Source: Anticarsia gemmatalis
Lineage: Eukaryota > Arthropoda > Insecta > Lepidoptera > Erebidae
Assembly (NCBI RefSeq): GCF_050436995.1
Contig: NC_134753.1
Location: 7,936,001 to 8,000,000, forward strand
Length of the DNA: 64,000 bases
Direction: 5' to 3'
In this document: positions 1-13,300 of the stretch, in pieces
Position numbering within the stretch: position 1 is the first letter of the stretch
How the letters are laid out: every line of letters starts with the position of its first letter
The notes under the pieces: model-generated
What the model was told of the DNA's origin: nothing
Seen by the model: only the letters and a program-made list of their open reading frames with translations
Databases searched by the model: none
Translations under genes and position numbers: made by a program

Positions 1-3000
1 CCTGAAAGTAGGTTTTTTTGAGTAAAGTTTATTGTAGTTACTTCGTTATCAATTTTATTTTAAAATTTTGTGTTTCGTATCTATCTGTGGCCGTAGTAGA
101 CAGTAGACTTTGTTTCATTGTCAGTGTGATCAAACGACAGCTTCATACTAGATATTTGTTCTTGGCTTAACCTTCAGAATGATAAGTATGTGTTTAATGC
201 ACTCAACAGGAAATTTTAGAAGACATCAATGCGGGTCTGTTCCGCCAGCGTCCGCACACGGTACCGCATGCGGAGATCTTGCACGCAGTGTACGCGCGCG
301 TGCACGACGTGTCCAGCACGCTGCGGACACGTGCGCTACTCATACTGGCGGACTGTCTCGCTAATCCCAGACCACACATCATACGAGCTGTGAAAGTACG
401 TAAATTATTTACATCTTATTACTCACGAATACGGGTAGAAATCCCTTAGAACAATCATTACGAAAAATAACCTATGTGCTAACCTGCATACTTGTGCAAT
501 TAGCACAATGTAGCTTTGTTATAGATATTTTAAGACAATTCAAAATAGCTTTCAACAATCGTGTTGAAAAGAGAACCTTCTTCGTTATTAGGTAGTTTAA
601 TTAAAGACATTACCATTTCTGTAGAGAGTCGCTATCATTAACTTTGTATATGTAAAAGTGATTTGCCTAATGTGCAAAGAAGTATTATTTTATATAATTT
701 TTTTGTGCAGGAACTGAACGGCGAGGGGGAGGTGTCCCGCCTGATGGCGGTGGGCGCCCGCAGCGTGTGCGACGAGCGCGCGGCCGTGCGGCGCGCGGGC
801 GCCGCGCTCGTGCAGCGCCTGCTGGCCGCGCCGCGCGACCCGCCACAGGGCAACGACCTCGCGGTAACTACACTATACCGTTTAAAGATTTTTTTTTTGC
901 ATAGTATTTCCTTTTGCAATGTTGATAATATTGTATTATCCGTCAGGGTATGACGAGAAAAAGTATAAATACGTGCAATTTTTTAACATTCCATGTACTG
1001 GACAATAGTGCTATGTCAATTTTTTTTAATGGACCAGAGTGCTGTGACATTTTTTTTAAATGAGATCTACAAACTTTCACTCTTACCTGAGGTGTTCTTT
1101 ACCATTATGGTGGTTAATTGCATCGTCCTCCTCTTCGACAAAAGTATCCTCAAAGCTCATGATGTTTTTTATTTTACGTTCAGATCTTAGTGAGTCTATG
1201 TCGTGACGCGAGTATTTTGGTGCGCTCGTCGGCCATCGGTGCTCTGGGTGAATTGGTCACGGAAAAACCCAGCGAGGCTGTGTTTGATGCATTCCTATCT
1301 GGTCCCATGCATCAGTTATCAGATCCTGAAAATAGGGTGAGTTTATCTAAAAAAATATGTACACAATATTATCACAGCAAGAACAATGTAATCGACGTAA
1401 AAGTTTCGTAAAAATCATTCAATTTGGTAAAATTAAAAAATTACGCCTAATTATTATGAAAATGTGCGTGTAGATAAGCAACTACACACATCTATAATGA
1501 AACATCTGTTTTCCTATCCCTATAGTCAAGCAACCACATAACAAAAAATCACTGCAAAATGTTTTAATTTTTATTTTGTACCTTAGATTCAAGATCAAGT
1601 GGTGACCCTCATCCACCACTTGCTAACAGATCGGCTACAGAAGTTCGTATCGGCAGATTATGTCGACCGAGTACCGTGGATGTTCCTCGCAGGCATCACG
1701 CGACGTAACATGAGGAGACACTTGCAGAAAGCATGCACTATGATGGCTAAGAAAGGGAATGCTATCAAGTAAGTATTAGTATACTAATAGTACTTATATT
1801 CATATAAGTATTCCTTATGCTGTGAAATAATAAGAAATAAATAGATATTGTGCAACACCACCTACTCGACCTTTCAATACAACAAGAAATAAAAAGTAGA
1901 AGAGAAACTGTAGATGGCACAGTAGACATACAATTTTAAAAAGTGTAAGCATTATTACAGCTTTGTTAGTCAAACATATCAGTGTCAGATGATCACTTAA
2001 ATAGTAATAAATAGTAACTAAATGGTCGCCATTGACTCAATCGACGATTGTAAAATAAGACAGGTAGCTACGGCTCTAAAAGTATACTTTAGACCGTCAA
2101 GTATATCTTTGATCTAAATTACTCCTTTTTTACAAATGTTCTGTTATGTCCCTTGTCTAGCCATCGTCTAGTGGATATTCTGAGTTCGCACCTGGGCGCA
2201 GTAGACGATGAGCGCGATTTACAATGTTTGGTGATGTTGACGAGCGTGGCGCGACACGTCGACTATTCCAACGTTGGCTTCGTCATCAATTACTACTACA
2301 AACTAAGCGATAATGAGGAGGTAAGAGCAAACATTTCACAACAAAGAACATCTTTTACTTTTCTGATTAGGTGATAATTTTACTCGACATAGATTTACTA
2401 ATTCGATGCCTAGTTCAAACTTTTAGTTTTAAATATTGTTTAAAAATTATGATTGATAATATTTTAAGTCAAAGCTCGACTTCAATGTTTCTGCTCTAAT
2501 TACATTTTGTAATCGTTTCAGTTATTAAAGCAAAATATCCTTTTCGTAGTAAACGTAATATGGATGAATGCTAGGTGTGATTAAGGAATAAAGTTGTTAT
2601 TGTTGTGTGGTATAGAACCGCGACGTGCGACTGCTGTTGTTGACGCTGGAGCTGATAGGCACGTGGTCGCGGTACGCGCAGGACTGCGAGCGCACGTCAC
2701 TGCGCGACCATCTGGTGCGACGACTCGCCGCCCCTATCGACGACGGTAACTATCACATTATTACTGCTTAGAAAGCTTTGAAGAAATAATAGGGCTTGAA
2801 TCGTGAAATGTTTCAATTTTACTTAGACACAGACAAGTTTTCCAAAGATTCCACTCAGTCCGGGCCCCATCATCTGGTAGAAATGAGTTTTTGTGTTCAT
2901 GGCATTACTCGTATTAAATAATAAAATATAAATAAATATAAATATCATTGGACATTTGATTCCAAACTAAGCAAAGCTCGTACTATGGTAACCAAATAAC

Positions 3001-6000
3001 CGATAAACATACTTAAATATTTCTTAATACATACTTATATAGATAAATTGACATCCAGGCTCAGAACATGCTCAGAACGTGCTCATCACACAAAGATGCG
3101 GTGAGATTCGAACCCACCACATATACATATTATACATTCAGACATATCTAGATATTAACTTAATTACAGGTTGTCGTATACCGTGTGCGACGTTGGCAGC
3201 TCATCTTGACCCTGCGAATGTTCTTTGGGCCACGGATCTCATGCAACTGTGTAAGTAGAACATTGACAGTTACAAATCAATGTGTCAGTTTTTCCACCGT
3301 GTAATATAGAGCGTGTTATTATTTGAGTTAATTCCTTTCTTTGTGTACAGCGGAAAGTCGAGCGATAGACACTGGAGACATAGATGAAGCTTTACGTGCG
3401 GTAGACCTGTCGCTAGTGGCACCGGCACCGCCTTCACCTGAACTATTGAGACTGTTCCTCAACGCACTCAACGACCCACCACCTGGTAAGTACATTAAAC
3501 ATAGTTACTGACTTAAACTTTGTTATCTTCTGTGCAGCGGCCGTTGCATATTTAGACGCATAAAGTAAAACGGCACACACTGTACTTGTTGTATTAGTCT
3601 GACCAAGACGAAGGGTCAGCTAACACCGACATGCGATGCTGGGAGCACACTTTTAAAGAGCTATTCAAAATATAACTTTATTTTCGACACGAAAAGATAT
3701 ACAGTTCGTTGACTCGCGAGACGCCGCTGAATGGCGCGGCGTCGTAATGCCTTCCATTTTGAGATGCGCCTCGCGACGTTGCGATGCATCTTTGGACGGC
3801 GCGCGGTGCAACGCAAAGTCACCGGCCTCTTCGAGTTTCGTCGCGTCGCGCTCGGTGTGAACTGACCCTTAGGCTGTCACGAGTATCAAACCGAGGCGCG
3901 TGCCAAAATCCTCGCATTAAACGTGTGTCGCTGTGCCAGAGTGGAGCGGCGCTATGCTGGGGTCGTGCGTGGCGGGCGCGGGGCGGCTGTGCGTGCGCGC
4001 GCGCGGCGCCGCCGTGCTGGTGGCGCCGGCGCTGGGCGCGCTGCTGCCCGCCGCCGCCGCGCCGCTGCCCGCGCGCGTCAACGCGCTGCTGGCGCTCACC
4101 GACATCTGCATCCGGTGAGTGCGCCGCCCATACACCGATATTCGTTTAATTTTGTAACCGAAAGACGTTATCAAAGTTAGGCAACGAATTCAAAAGGCTA
4201 TAAAGATCGCTTTTTATACAGATACACGTCTATCGTGGAGCCGCTCCTAGGTTGCGTGTGCGAGTGCCTGGCGGTGCAGTCGCCGGCCGCCCTGCGCCGC
4301 ACGGCCGCGCGGGCCCTCACTCGCTTGCTGCTCGGTGGCTTCCTACGGTTGCGCACACCACTCTACTATAAGTGAGTTGTAGACCTCGTCATTTTGTTAT
4401 AAACATTCTAAAGTACAAGTCAGTCTCCTATATTTATTAAATTATAAAATCATACCCACAATTGTAGTTGCTCAATTTATCTAATTTATTTAAAAAACGG
4501 CTTAGATTTTATAAAAGACTAGCTGATCCGCGCAACTTCGCTTGCGTCACATAAGGGAATCATAATTTTCCCCGTTATTGTAACATTTTTCACTGGTACT
4601 CTGCTCCTATTGGTCGTAGCGTGGTGATATATAGCCTATAGCCTTCCTCGATAAATGGGCTATCTAACACTGAAAGAATTTTTCAAATCGGACCAGTAGT
4701 TCCCGAGATTAGCGCGTTCAAACAAACAAACAAACAAACAAACTCTTCAGCTTTATAATATTAGTATAGACTAGATGTCATATTTGTTTTAAAGTAACTT
4801 CGACTTATTTTTTATATTTCAACCACCATACTTTTTCACTCTTACGCATTCTAATTAGTTATGAATAAACACCATACTTTTTCGTTCTTATTCTAACTAG
4901 TTATAAATAAACACAGGTATTGTGCCCTGCTGGCTGATGAAGACCACGACGTGCGCGAGCCTGCCGAGTACTATGTCACGTGCTGCCTCACCGCTGACTC
5001 CATCTACCATCACTTTGTGGACTGCGTTATTCATTACAATAAAGAGGATACAGGTAAATTAGTAACGAATGTTCTGATAGACAAGTTGTATCTTATTTTT
5101 AGGGTATCGGTGTGCTACCTTGTAGGTAGGCTAGCCTAGCTTGTCGAGTACTTAACATGCGAGAAACTTCTATTTAAACATTATAAAAAGTCCATTACTT
5201 CAAATATTCCATATTCCACTTTAGGCACACATGAGTATGACATAAAAAATTGCGACTCTTATACCCGGTATCTGAGGTACATTTAGCAGTAGTTTATCTG
5301 TTTAATACCGTTTAAGTTGACATAAACATGACAGTTTGAACAGTGAAAAATGTGCCTCAGAAACCGGGTTATTTCATCGAAAGTTTACTACATTAAAAAA
5401 CACTTCAACAGAAAAAATATCATTCGACGCTCGTCAACTGGTGTACGACGTGATGCTGCAACGTCTGTCAATAGTACAGAAGTTGAACGTGCAATGTCGC
5501 CTCGCGCGGGACGTGCTCGAGCACGCGGCCGACTTGAGTGACGAGGGCGATGAAGAACTGCCGCCCGACATCAACGCGGCCATACTGGACACTATTACAC
5601 TGCTCTGTGGACCGAGAATGAGATTGCCAAGTCAGTATTACACTTTAATTTGCAACTCGCTAGTTTTCATAGCGAACCTAAAGCCCACTTAGTTGAGAGC
5701 CTTGGCATACACGATTTATCTAAATTACAAGAAATAATTCTGTGTTTTTCCAAAATAAAGTTGTATCAAAGACTTCACCATCACCTGCATAAGCTACTGG
5801 TGTTATAAGTTCTTGATTTTGTATACCTTCGTCAGACACCTACCTTGCACTCTTCTAAGTTGTCGGCTTAAAAATCTTTAGACTTAAATACTGAAGTAGT
5901 ATCAAATTCGCTAGAGAGTGTTGTCTGTACAATGTAGGATGTAGTAAGTGCTACTTTAAAGAGGATAACTAACAATCATGTTTGTAGTCATTTATGCGGT

Positions 6001-7347
6001 CCTCCGCTAGATCTCTAAAGGGTTTTGTGATGTGAAAATTATTATCTGTAGCAACAATAAAATCCGGTTAGTTATTATCTGGTACATAATGTTGAATGGA
6101 AAGTGTGTAAAAATGCTTCTTTCACTTATCCTTCAATGAAAATGAAGCCTCATATTTATACAATTAAGAATTCTTGTAAATGTAAATATAGTTGTTTGTA
6201 TTGCAAAGGCCTTAATTTTATAATCTAATTTTTAACCACCACTTTTTTGCATGCACATTCAGATGGTATGGGTATGACAGAAATCTAATACCTATATTTA
6301 TAACTAAGCATTTTTTATAAATTACCTATATGTAATACTTTTTAGGAAATCCTTATTTAACGCATACAAATAATAAATATGCGTATTTTTTATTTCCACA
6401 ATATTATGTATCGATGTGATTTTGCAGAGAAACCACAGAACGCCGGTGAGGCGGCGGATATAGATGAATTACAAGAGAGAGTTACAACAAACATCGTATC
6501 TCATGTGAGTAAAATATACACTAACTTTTGAAATTATGGTAAACATGCAATACATACAGAAATAAACATAAAATATGATTTGTACAGAAAGTATTAAGAA
6601 ACACCAACAAAATAATTGAAAGAAACAATTGGTTTTATCGTTTACAAAGGAATTTACTCTACATTTCTCACTACGCACGAATATGGAAACAAAATATGTA
6701 TACGATACACAAAGAGGTATTCACATAAAAATACTACTAATAGAGTACGTAGGCAACTATGAACCTTTTATAAAAGTGTATTTTGGTGTGTATAGAAAAT
6801 GAAGCGCACGGTAGCGGAGGTGCTGGTGCCGGCCGTGCTGCGCCTGTACTCGCGCCTGCGCGCCCGCGGCGGGCAGCTGGCCGCCTACCTCGTGCGCATC
6901 GCCACCGACCTGCTCGTGGACTACCGCCAGGAGGTAACACTGACACCGCAGCCCATACATTTTGAACGATTATATAATAATATATTATTATCCTACTCTT
7001 TGTCGTGAGCTGAAAGGCGATTGCGTAGTTATGTTATGATTCTCTGAAATTTAATAGTTTCTTCACAAACTTCGTCATCGATGAAAAAGAGGCGTTCGAG
7101 ATGGGGTGATTTTTGATATTTATTCGTACAATATTTGCAGATCGAAGAGCTTATCGAAAACGACGAGGATCTGGTGGAGCGAGTCCAGCAGTTCCAGGAG
7201 ACGATCGGGCAGTCGCCGACGTTCGGCAACGCGCGGAACCTGGTGACGACGTCGGCGCCGCCCGAGCCCGACACGCCGCGCGCCCCGCGCCGCCGCCCGC
7301 GCCAGCACTCGGCGCACACGCCGCGCAAGCGAGCGCTGCGCATTTGA
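1..7347 (+). CDS. Cap-D3: Condensin II non-SMC subunit Cap-D3 (NCAPD3), 3' part, 15 exons
   Basis: Subunit D3 of condensin II, a HEAT-repeat protein that helps compact chromosomes in the nucleus. Exons I can join: 210-395, 711-863, 1184-1336, 1587-1768, 2161-2320, 2616-2745, 3170-3250, 3351-3485, 3940-4114, 4222-4371, 4917-5053, 5412-5630, 6428-6504, 6796-6933, 7141-7347. All have AG/GT borders and compatible phases and give 760 codons plus TGA. The 5' half lies left of the window; a possible donor at 7/8 (CTGAAA then gtaggt) may end the previous exon. The chain is helical and Leu/Ala/Arg-rich like HEAT solenoids (for example VRSSAIGALGEL in exon 3 and the VPWMFLAGITRRNMRRHLQK stretch in exon 4). 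The C-terminal tail is Pro/Arg-rich and holds two TPR-type (S/T-P-x-K/R-like) CDK sites, as in vertebrate NCAPD3 tails. Exons are much more GC-rich than introns. Introns carry a SINE-like fragment, a repeat copy and a MITE. The TGA at 7345-7347 is followed in frame by the giant ORF. Confidence 0.88.
2925..3150 (-). repeat. SINE-like insert with tRNA-type B box in a Cap-D3 intron
   Basis: Read on the minus strand, the stretch contains GGGTTCGAATCTC (an RNA polymerase III B-box-like sequence), then gatgagcacgttctgagc, then a 3' part with agctttgcttagtttgg. This order fits tRNA-derived SINEs I associate with Lepidoptera. Boundaries are approximate. Confidence 0.55.
4519..4770 (+). repeat. Interspersed repeat, copy 1, ending in (AAAC)n plus short tail
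   Basis: Begins ctagctgatccgcgcaactt and ends with an AAAC microsatellite followed by ctcttcagctttataatatt. Nearly identical to 40464-40740, in the same orientation. It sits in a Cap-D3 intron. No coding capacity was seen; probably the 3' end of a retroelement or a SINE. Confidence 0.75.
5261..5371. mobile_element. Small MITE with about 25-bp imperfect terminal inverted repeats
   Basis: The left end acccggtatctgaggtacat is complementary to the right end (reverse complement acccggtttctgaggcacat). It resembles the element at 29386-29502 in its end sequence and in the interior stretch tttagcagtagtttatct. It ends about 40 bp before a Cap-D3 exon acceptor at 5409-5411. Confidence 0.6.
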
Positions 7348-10300
7348 TCCTTGTACGACAGGCTCGACGACATCGGCCGACACGCACCTAGGACTAGCCT
7401 TTATAAAACTATATTAAACGATGTTAAATCTAATTACAGTTCCATAATATGTCGAAGTAGGCCTATTGATAGAGATTTAGCTCAGCCGAGAGATAGTACC
7501 GATGGGGATAATGGTACGACATTAACTGAACCGATATCTAATATCGATAGGGATTGCAATACGATACCGGGCGACCGGAACCTCCGCGGCAGTAGTGACG
7601 GTGGCGCTACGACGAGTGAAGCGAGGCCTAGAATTAGTGTAGCTTACGAGTTTATGATGGACAATTATTATCCGACAATCTTCAAAGCTACAGGCGATGA
7701 GTCTAGGCCTAGTACTAGTTCAGCTATAGTTAATAATTCAAAGACTGGGACCAGTAGATACTACGAATCAACAAGTGAGCCTAGGCCTAGTACAAGCTCA
7801 GTTAAAGTTTACGGGCCAACTGTTAGTACTATCACAGCTAGAATTATTAAGCCAAAATCTAGTACCAGTAGATACTATGATTCAACAAGTGAGTTTAGAC
7901 GTAGTTCTAGCAAAGATTTCGGATCTACATTGAAAGACCCCCGCCCAATTACCAGTAGAGACTTTGGATCTACATTGAAAGTCTCCCGCCCAAGTACCAG
8001 TAGACACATTAAAGCTACATTTAAAGACCCCCGCCCAAGCACTAGCATAATCTTGGGATCTACATTAACCGACCCGCGCCCAAGTACCAGTAGAGACTTT
8101 GGTTCTACATTATATGACCCCTGGCAGAGCTCCAGTATAATCTTTGGATCTACATTGAGAGACCCCCGCCCAAGTACCAGTAGAGACTTTGGATCTACAT
8201 TAACCGACCCGCGTCCAAGTACCAGTAGAGACTTTGGTTCTACATTTAATGACCCCTGGCTGAGGTCTAGCATAATCTTTGGATCTACATTGAGAGACCC
8301 CCGCCCAAGTACCAGTAGAGACTTAGGATCTACATATAACGACCCCAGCCAAAGTACTAGTGAACGAGATACGTATCATGTACATGGCATAGATCTAGCT
8401 AGTGGTAACGACGATCCTTGCTTTGAAAAAGGTAGACCAGTATCTAGTTCTAATACAAATAATAACACTGCAAAAGAAGATTACAATGCTAGCACAAATC
8501 ACGGTAAACGCCAAAACTTTAAAAAAGCACGGCGGCCTAGTTTAATTAAGTGTTCAAGAAAAAGGACGCAAAGCATTAGTCAGGAACACTGTGAGTCTGA
8601 AGATTCAGAAATCTTACATAGCTCGAGCGCGAAAAAAAAACTTTATGAAGAAAAAAATATAGATACTAAAGAACAAAGTACTGAAACAAGAAAACGAAGC
8701 AATGATCAAGATGATCACGGACAAAACCAAAAAGCAATGAAACGTTCATCTAGTTCAAGTAAGGATAGTACAGTCACTAATAAGGAGCAGAAAGAAGATA
8801 TGAGTCGACCTAGTAACAGCAAAAAACACGAATCATTGAAACCTAAGCAAAAGGATAATGACAGCAATAAAATATCCAACGAACCTTGTGTTAGAGGTGA
8901 CAATAGTACAGTAATATGTGAACCCAGAGCTAGTACAGGTCAAGTAAGTGGAGAAGTTCATAGCGAGAGTAAAATTAAACATAAATATGAATCAGATCAC
9001 ATAAATCTGAAAACTAAGAAAGACTACAGTAGAGAGAAAAGTAAACGAAGCGAAGAACAAACTACAAGCAAAAGAAAAGAAAGTACTGATCATCATAGCA
9101 CCGAGTCAGTAAAGCGTAGTGCTAATGACGATCTAAGCTCAGAGAACAGTGGACACGTGTCAAGTTCTAGTCAGAAACAGAACACTGAAAAGGAATCTCG
9201 TACTGCTAGTACAAAACACAGTAAACATCACGACGAGATAAAAAGTTCGCGACGTCCTAGTGTTGTAAGTACAGATGAGAGTACAAGAAAAAGAGCCCAA
9301 AGTGTTAGTCAGGAAAACAGTGCAGCCGACGATTCAGGAATCTCGCTTAGCATGAGCGAAAAGAAAAGCGGTCATGTAAAACAAAAGACAGATAAAAGTG
9401 AGCGTAGCGCTGCTGTGGAACACAAGAAATATAAAAATGAGCGCAATGCTACTAAAGGACAACAAGTGGATAAAAGTGAACGTAGCGCTACTAAAGAACA
9501 AAAGATAGATAAAAGTGAACGAAGTGCTATGCAAGGTGATCAATGTCAAAGCCAGAAAGCAATGAGACGCTCATCTAGTTTCAGTAAAGATAGCACAGAG
9601 AAGAGAGATGACGCTAAACATGATGGGAGCCTACCTAATAACAGCAAAAAGCACGTGTCAGTGAAACCTGATCGTTGTGCTACTGACATAATATTTAAGG
9701 AACCTAATGTAGGAGAAGACAATAGTACAGTAAAACGTGAATCTAGAACTAGTACAAATCAAGTAAGTAGAGAAGTTTATAGCGAGAGTGAAATTCAAAA
9801 TAAGTCTGAATCAGAACAAAGAGAGCATAAAACTAGGAAAGACTACAGTAGAAAGAAAAGTAAACGAAGCGAAGAACAAACTACAAGCAAAATAAAAGAA
9901 AGTACTGATCATCATAGTAATGAGCCAGTAAAGCGTAGTGCCAATGATGAGCTAAGCTCAGAGAACAGTGGACACGTGTCAAGTTCTAGTCAGAAACAGA
10001 ACACTGAAAAGGAATATCGTAGTGCTAGTACAAAACACAGTAAACATCACGACGAGATGAAAAGTTCGCGACGGCCTAGTGTTGTAAGTACAGATGAGGA
10101 TACAAGAAAAAGAGACCAAAGTGTTAGTCAGGAACACAGTGCAGCCGAAAATACAAATATATTGCTTAGCAGGAGCGAAAAGATGGACAAAAGTGATCAT
10201 AGCGCTACTGAAGAACAAAAGATATATAAAAGTGAACGAAGTGCTATTCAAGGTGATCAATGTCAAAGCCAGAAAACAATGAGACGCTCGGCTAGTTCTA

Positions 10301-13300
10301 GTAAAGATAGTACAGCCACAAGTACAGAGAAGAGAGATGACGCTAAACATGATGGGAGCCGACCTAATAACAGCAAAAATCATGAGTCAGTGAAACCTGA
10401 TCGTTGTGATCTTGACAGCAATAAAATATTCAACGAACCTAATGTTAGAGAAGACAATAGTACAGTAATATGTGAATCTAGAGCTGGTACAGATCAAGTA
10501 AGTACAGAAGTTTATAGCGAGAGTGAAATTCAAAATAAGTCTGAATCACAACAAAGACAGCATAAAACTAGGAAAGACTACAGTAGAAAGAAAAGTAAAC
10601 GAAGCGATGAACAAACTACAAGCAAAAGAAAAGAAAGTACTGATCATCATGGCACCGAGTTAGTAAAGCGTAGTGCTAATGACGACCTAAGCTCAGAGAA
10701 CAGCGAACACGTGTCAAGTTCTAGTCAGAAACAGAACTCTGAAAATGAATATCGTAGTGCTAGTACAAAACACAGTAAACATCACGACGAGAAAAGTTCG
10801 CGACGTCCTAGTGTTGTAAGTACAGATGAGGGTACAAGAAAAAGAGCCCAAAGTGTTAGTCAGGAAAACAGTGCAGCCGACGATTCAGGAATCTCGCTTA
10901 GCATGAGCGAAAAGAAAAGCGGTCATGAAAAACAAAAGACAGATAAAAGTGAGCGTAGCGCTGCTGTGGAACACAAGAAATATAAAAATGAGCGCAATGC
11001 TACTAAAGGACAACAAGTGGATAAAAGTGAACGTAGCGCTACTAAAGAACAGGAGATTGTAAAAAGAACAGTAATAAGTGAATCTAGTGCTGGTACAAGT
11101 CAAGTAAGTGGTGAAGATCATGACAAGAATAAAATTCAGCATAAGTCTGAATCCGAGAAAAGTAGTCATGAAACTAGTAAAGACCACAGCATAGAGAAAA
11201 GTGAACGAAGCAAAGAACAAACTACAAGCAAACAAAAAGATGGTACTGATCATCATGGCACCGAGCCAGTAAAGCGTAAAGACGATCTAAGGTCAGAGAA
11301 CAGCAGACACGTGTCAAGTTCTATTCAAAAACAGAACGCTAAAGAGGAATCTCGTAGTGCTAGTACAAAACACAGTAAACATGACGTCGAGAAAAGTTCG
11401 CGAAGGCCTAGTGTTATAAGTACAGATGAGGGTACAAGAAAAAGATCCCAAAGTGTTAGTCAGGAACACAGTGCAGCCGACGATTCAGGAATCTCGCTTA
11501 GCACGAGCGAAAAGAAAAGCGATCATGAAAAACAAAAGATAGATAAAAGTAAACGAAGTGCTATTCAAGGTGATCAATGTCAAAGCCAGAAAACAATGAG
11601 ACGCTCGGCTAGTTCTAGTAAAGATAGTACAGCCACAAGTACAGAGAAGAGAGATGACGCTAAACAAGACGGGAGCCGACCTAGTAACAGCAAAAATCAT
11701 GAGTCAGTGAAACCTGATCGTAGTGATACTGACAGCAATAAAATATTCAACGAACCTAATGTTAGAGAAGACAATAGTACAGTAATATGTGAATCTAGAG
11801 CTGGTACAGATCAAGTAAGTACAGAAGTTTATAGCGAGAGTGAAATTCAAAATAAGTCTGAATCAGAACAAAGAGAGCATAAAACTAGGAAAGAGTACAG
11901 TAGAAAGAAAAGTAAACGAAGCGAAGAACAAACTACAAGCAAAAGAAAAGAAAGTACTGATCATCATGGCACCGAGTTAGTAAAGCGTAGTGCTAATGAC
12001 GATCTAAGCTCAGAGAACAGTGGACACGTGTCAAGTTCTAGTCAGAAACAGAACACTGAAAAGGAATATCGTAGTGCTAGTACAAAACACAGTAAACATC
12101 ACGACGAGAAAAAGAGTTCGGGACGACTTAGTGTTGTAAGTACAGATGAGGGTACAAGAAAAAGAGCCCAAAGTGTTAGTCAGGAACACAGTGCAACCAA
12201 AAATACAAGTGAGCGTAGCGCTAATAAAGATCAGCAGACAGACAAAAGTGAGCGTAGTGCTGCTGTGGAACATAAAAAAGATAAAAGTGAGCGCAGCGCA
12301 ATTAAAGAACAACAGATAGATAAAAGTAAGCGTAGTACTACTGAAGAACAAAAGGGAGATAAAAGTGAGCGTAGTACTACTAAAGGACAACAAGTGGATA
12401 TAAGTGAACGTAGCACTACTAAAGAACAGGAGATTGAAAAAAGAACAGTAATAAGTGAATCTAGTGCTGGTACAAGTCAAGTAAGTGGTGAAGATCATGA
12501 CAAGAATAAAATTCAGCATAAGGCTGAATCTGAGAAAATCAGTCATGAAACTAGTAAGGACCACAGCATAGAGAAAAGTAAACGAAGCAAAGAACAAACC
12601 ACAAGCAAAAGAAAAGAAAGTACTGATCATCATAGCACCGAGCCAGTAAAGCGTAGTGCCAATGATGATCTAAGCTCAGAGAACAGCGAACACGTGTCAA
12701 GTTCTAGTCAGAAACAGAACTCTGAAGAGAAATCTCGTAGTGCTAGTACAAAACACAGTAAACATCACGACGAGAAAAGTTCGCGACGACCTAGTGTTGT
12801 AAGTACAGATGAGAGTACAAGAAAAAGAGCCAAAAGTGTTAGTCAGGAACACAGTGCAGCCGACGATTCAGGTATCTCACTTAGCACGAGCGAAAAGAAA
12901 AGCGGTCATGAAAAACAAAAGACAGATAAAAGTGAGCGTAGCGCTACTAAAGAACAAAAGAGTGAACGAAGTGCTATTCAAGGTGATCAATGTCAAAGCC
13001 AGAAAACAATGAGACGCTCATCTAGTTCTAGTAAAGATAGTACAGCCACAAATACAGAGAAGAGAGTTGACGCTAAACAAGATGTAAGCCGACCTAGTGA
13101 CAGCAGAAATCATGAGTCAGTGAAACCTGATCCTAGTGCTACTGACAGCAATAAAATATTCAACGAACGTAATGTTAGAGAAGACAATAGTACAGTAATA
13201 TGTGAATCTAGAGCTGGTACAGATCAAGTAAGTACAGAAGTTTATAGCGAGAGTGAAATTCAAAATAAGTCTGAATCAGAACACAGAGAGCATAAAACTA

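Noticed and set aside
3784..4180. Several overlapping Arg/Ala-rich frames on both strands
   Set aside because: All are shadows of the GC-rich Cap-D3 exon at 3940-4114.
12031..12633. Long minus-strand open frames (up to 200 codons) opposite the giant ORF, rich in Phe, Leu and Thr
   Set aside because: They recur with the repeat modules and follow from the codon choice of the plus-strand Ser/Lys/Glu repeats, which rarely put stop complements in that antisense frame. No start, signal or splice context supports them.
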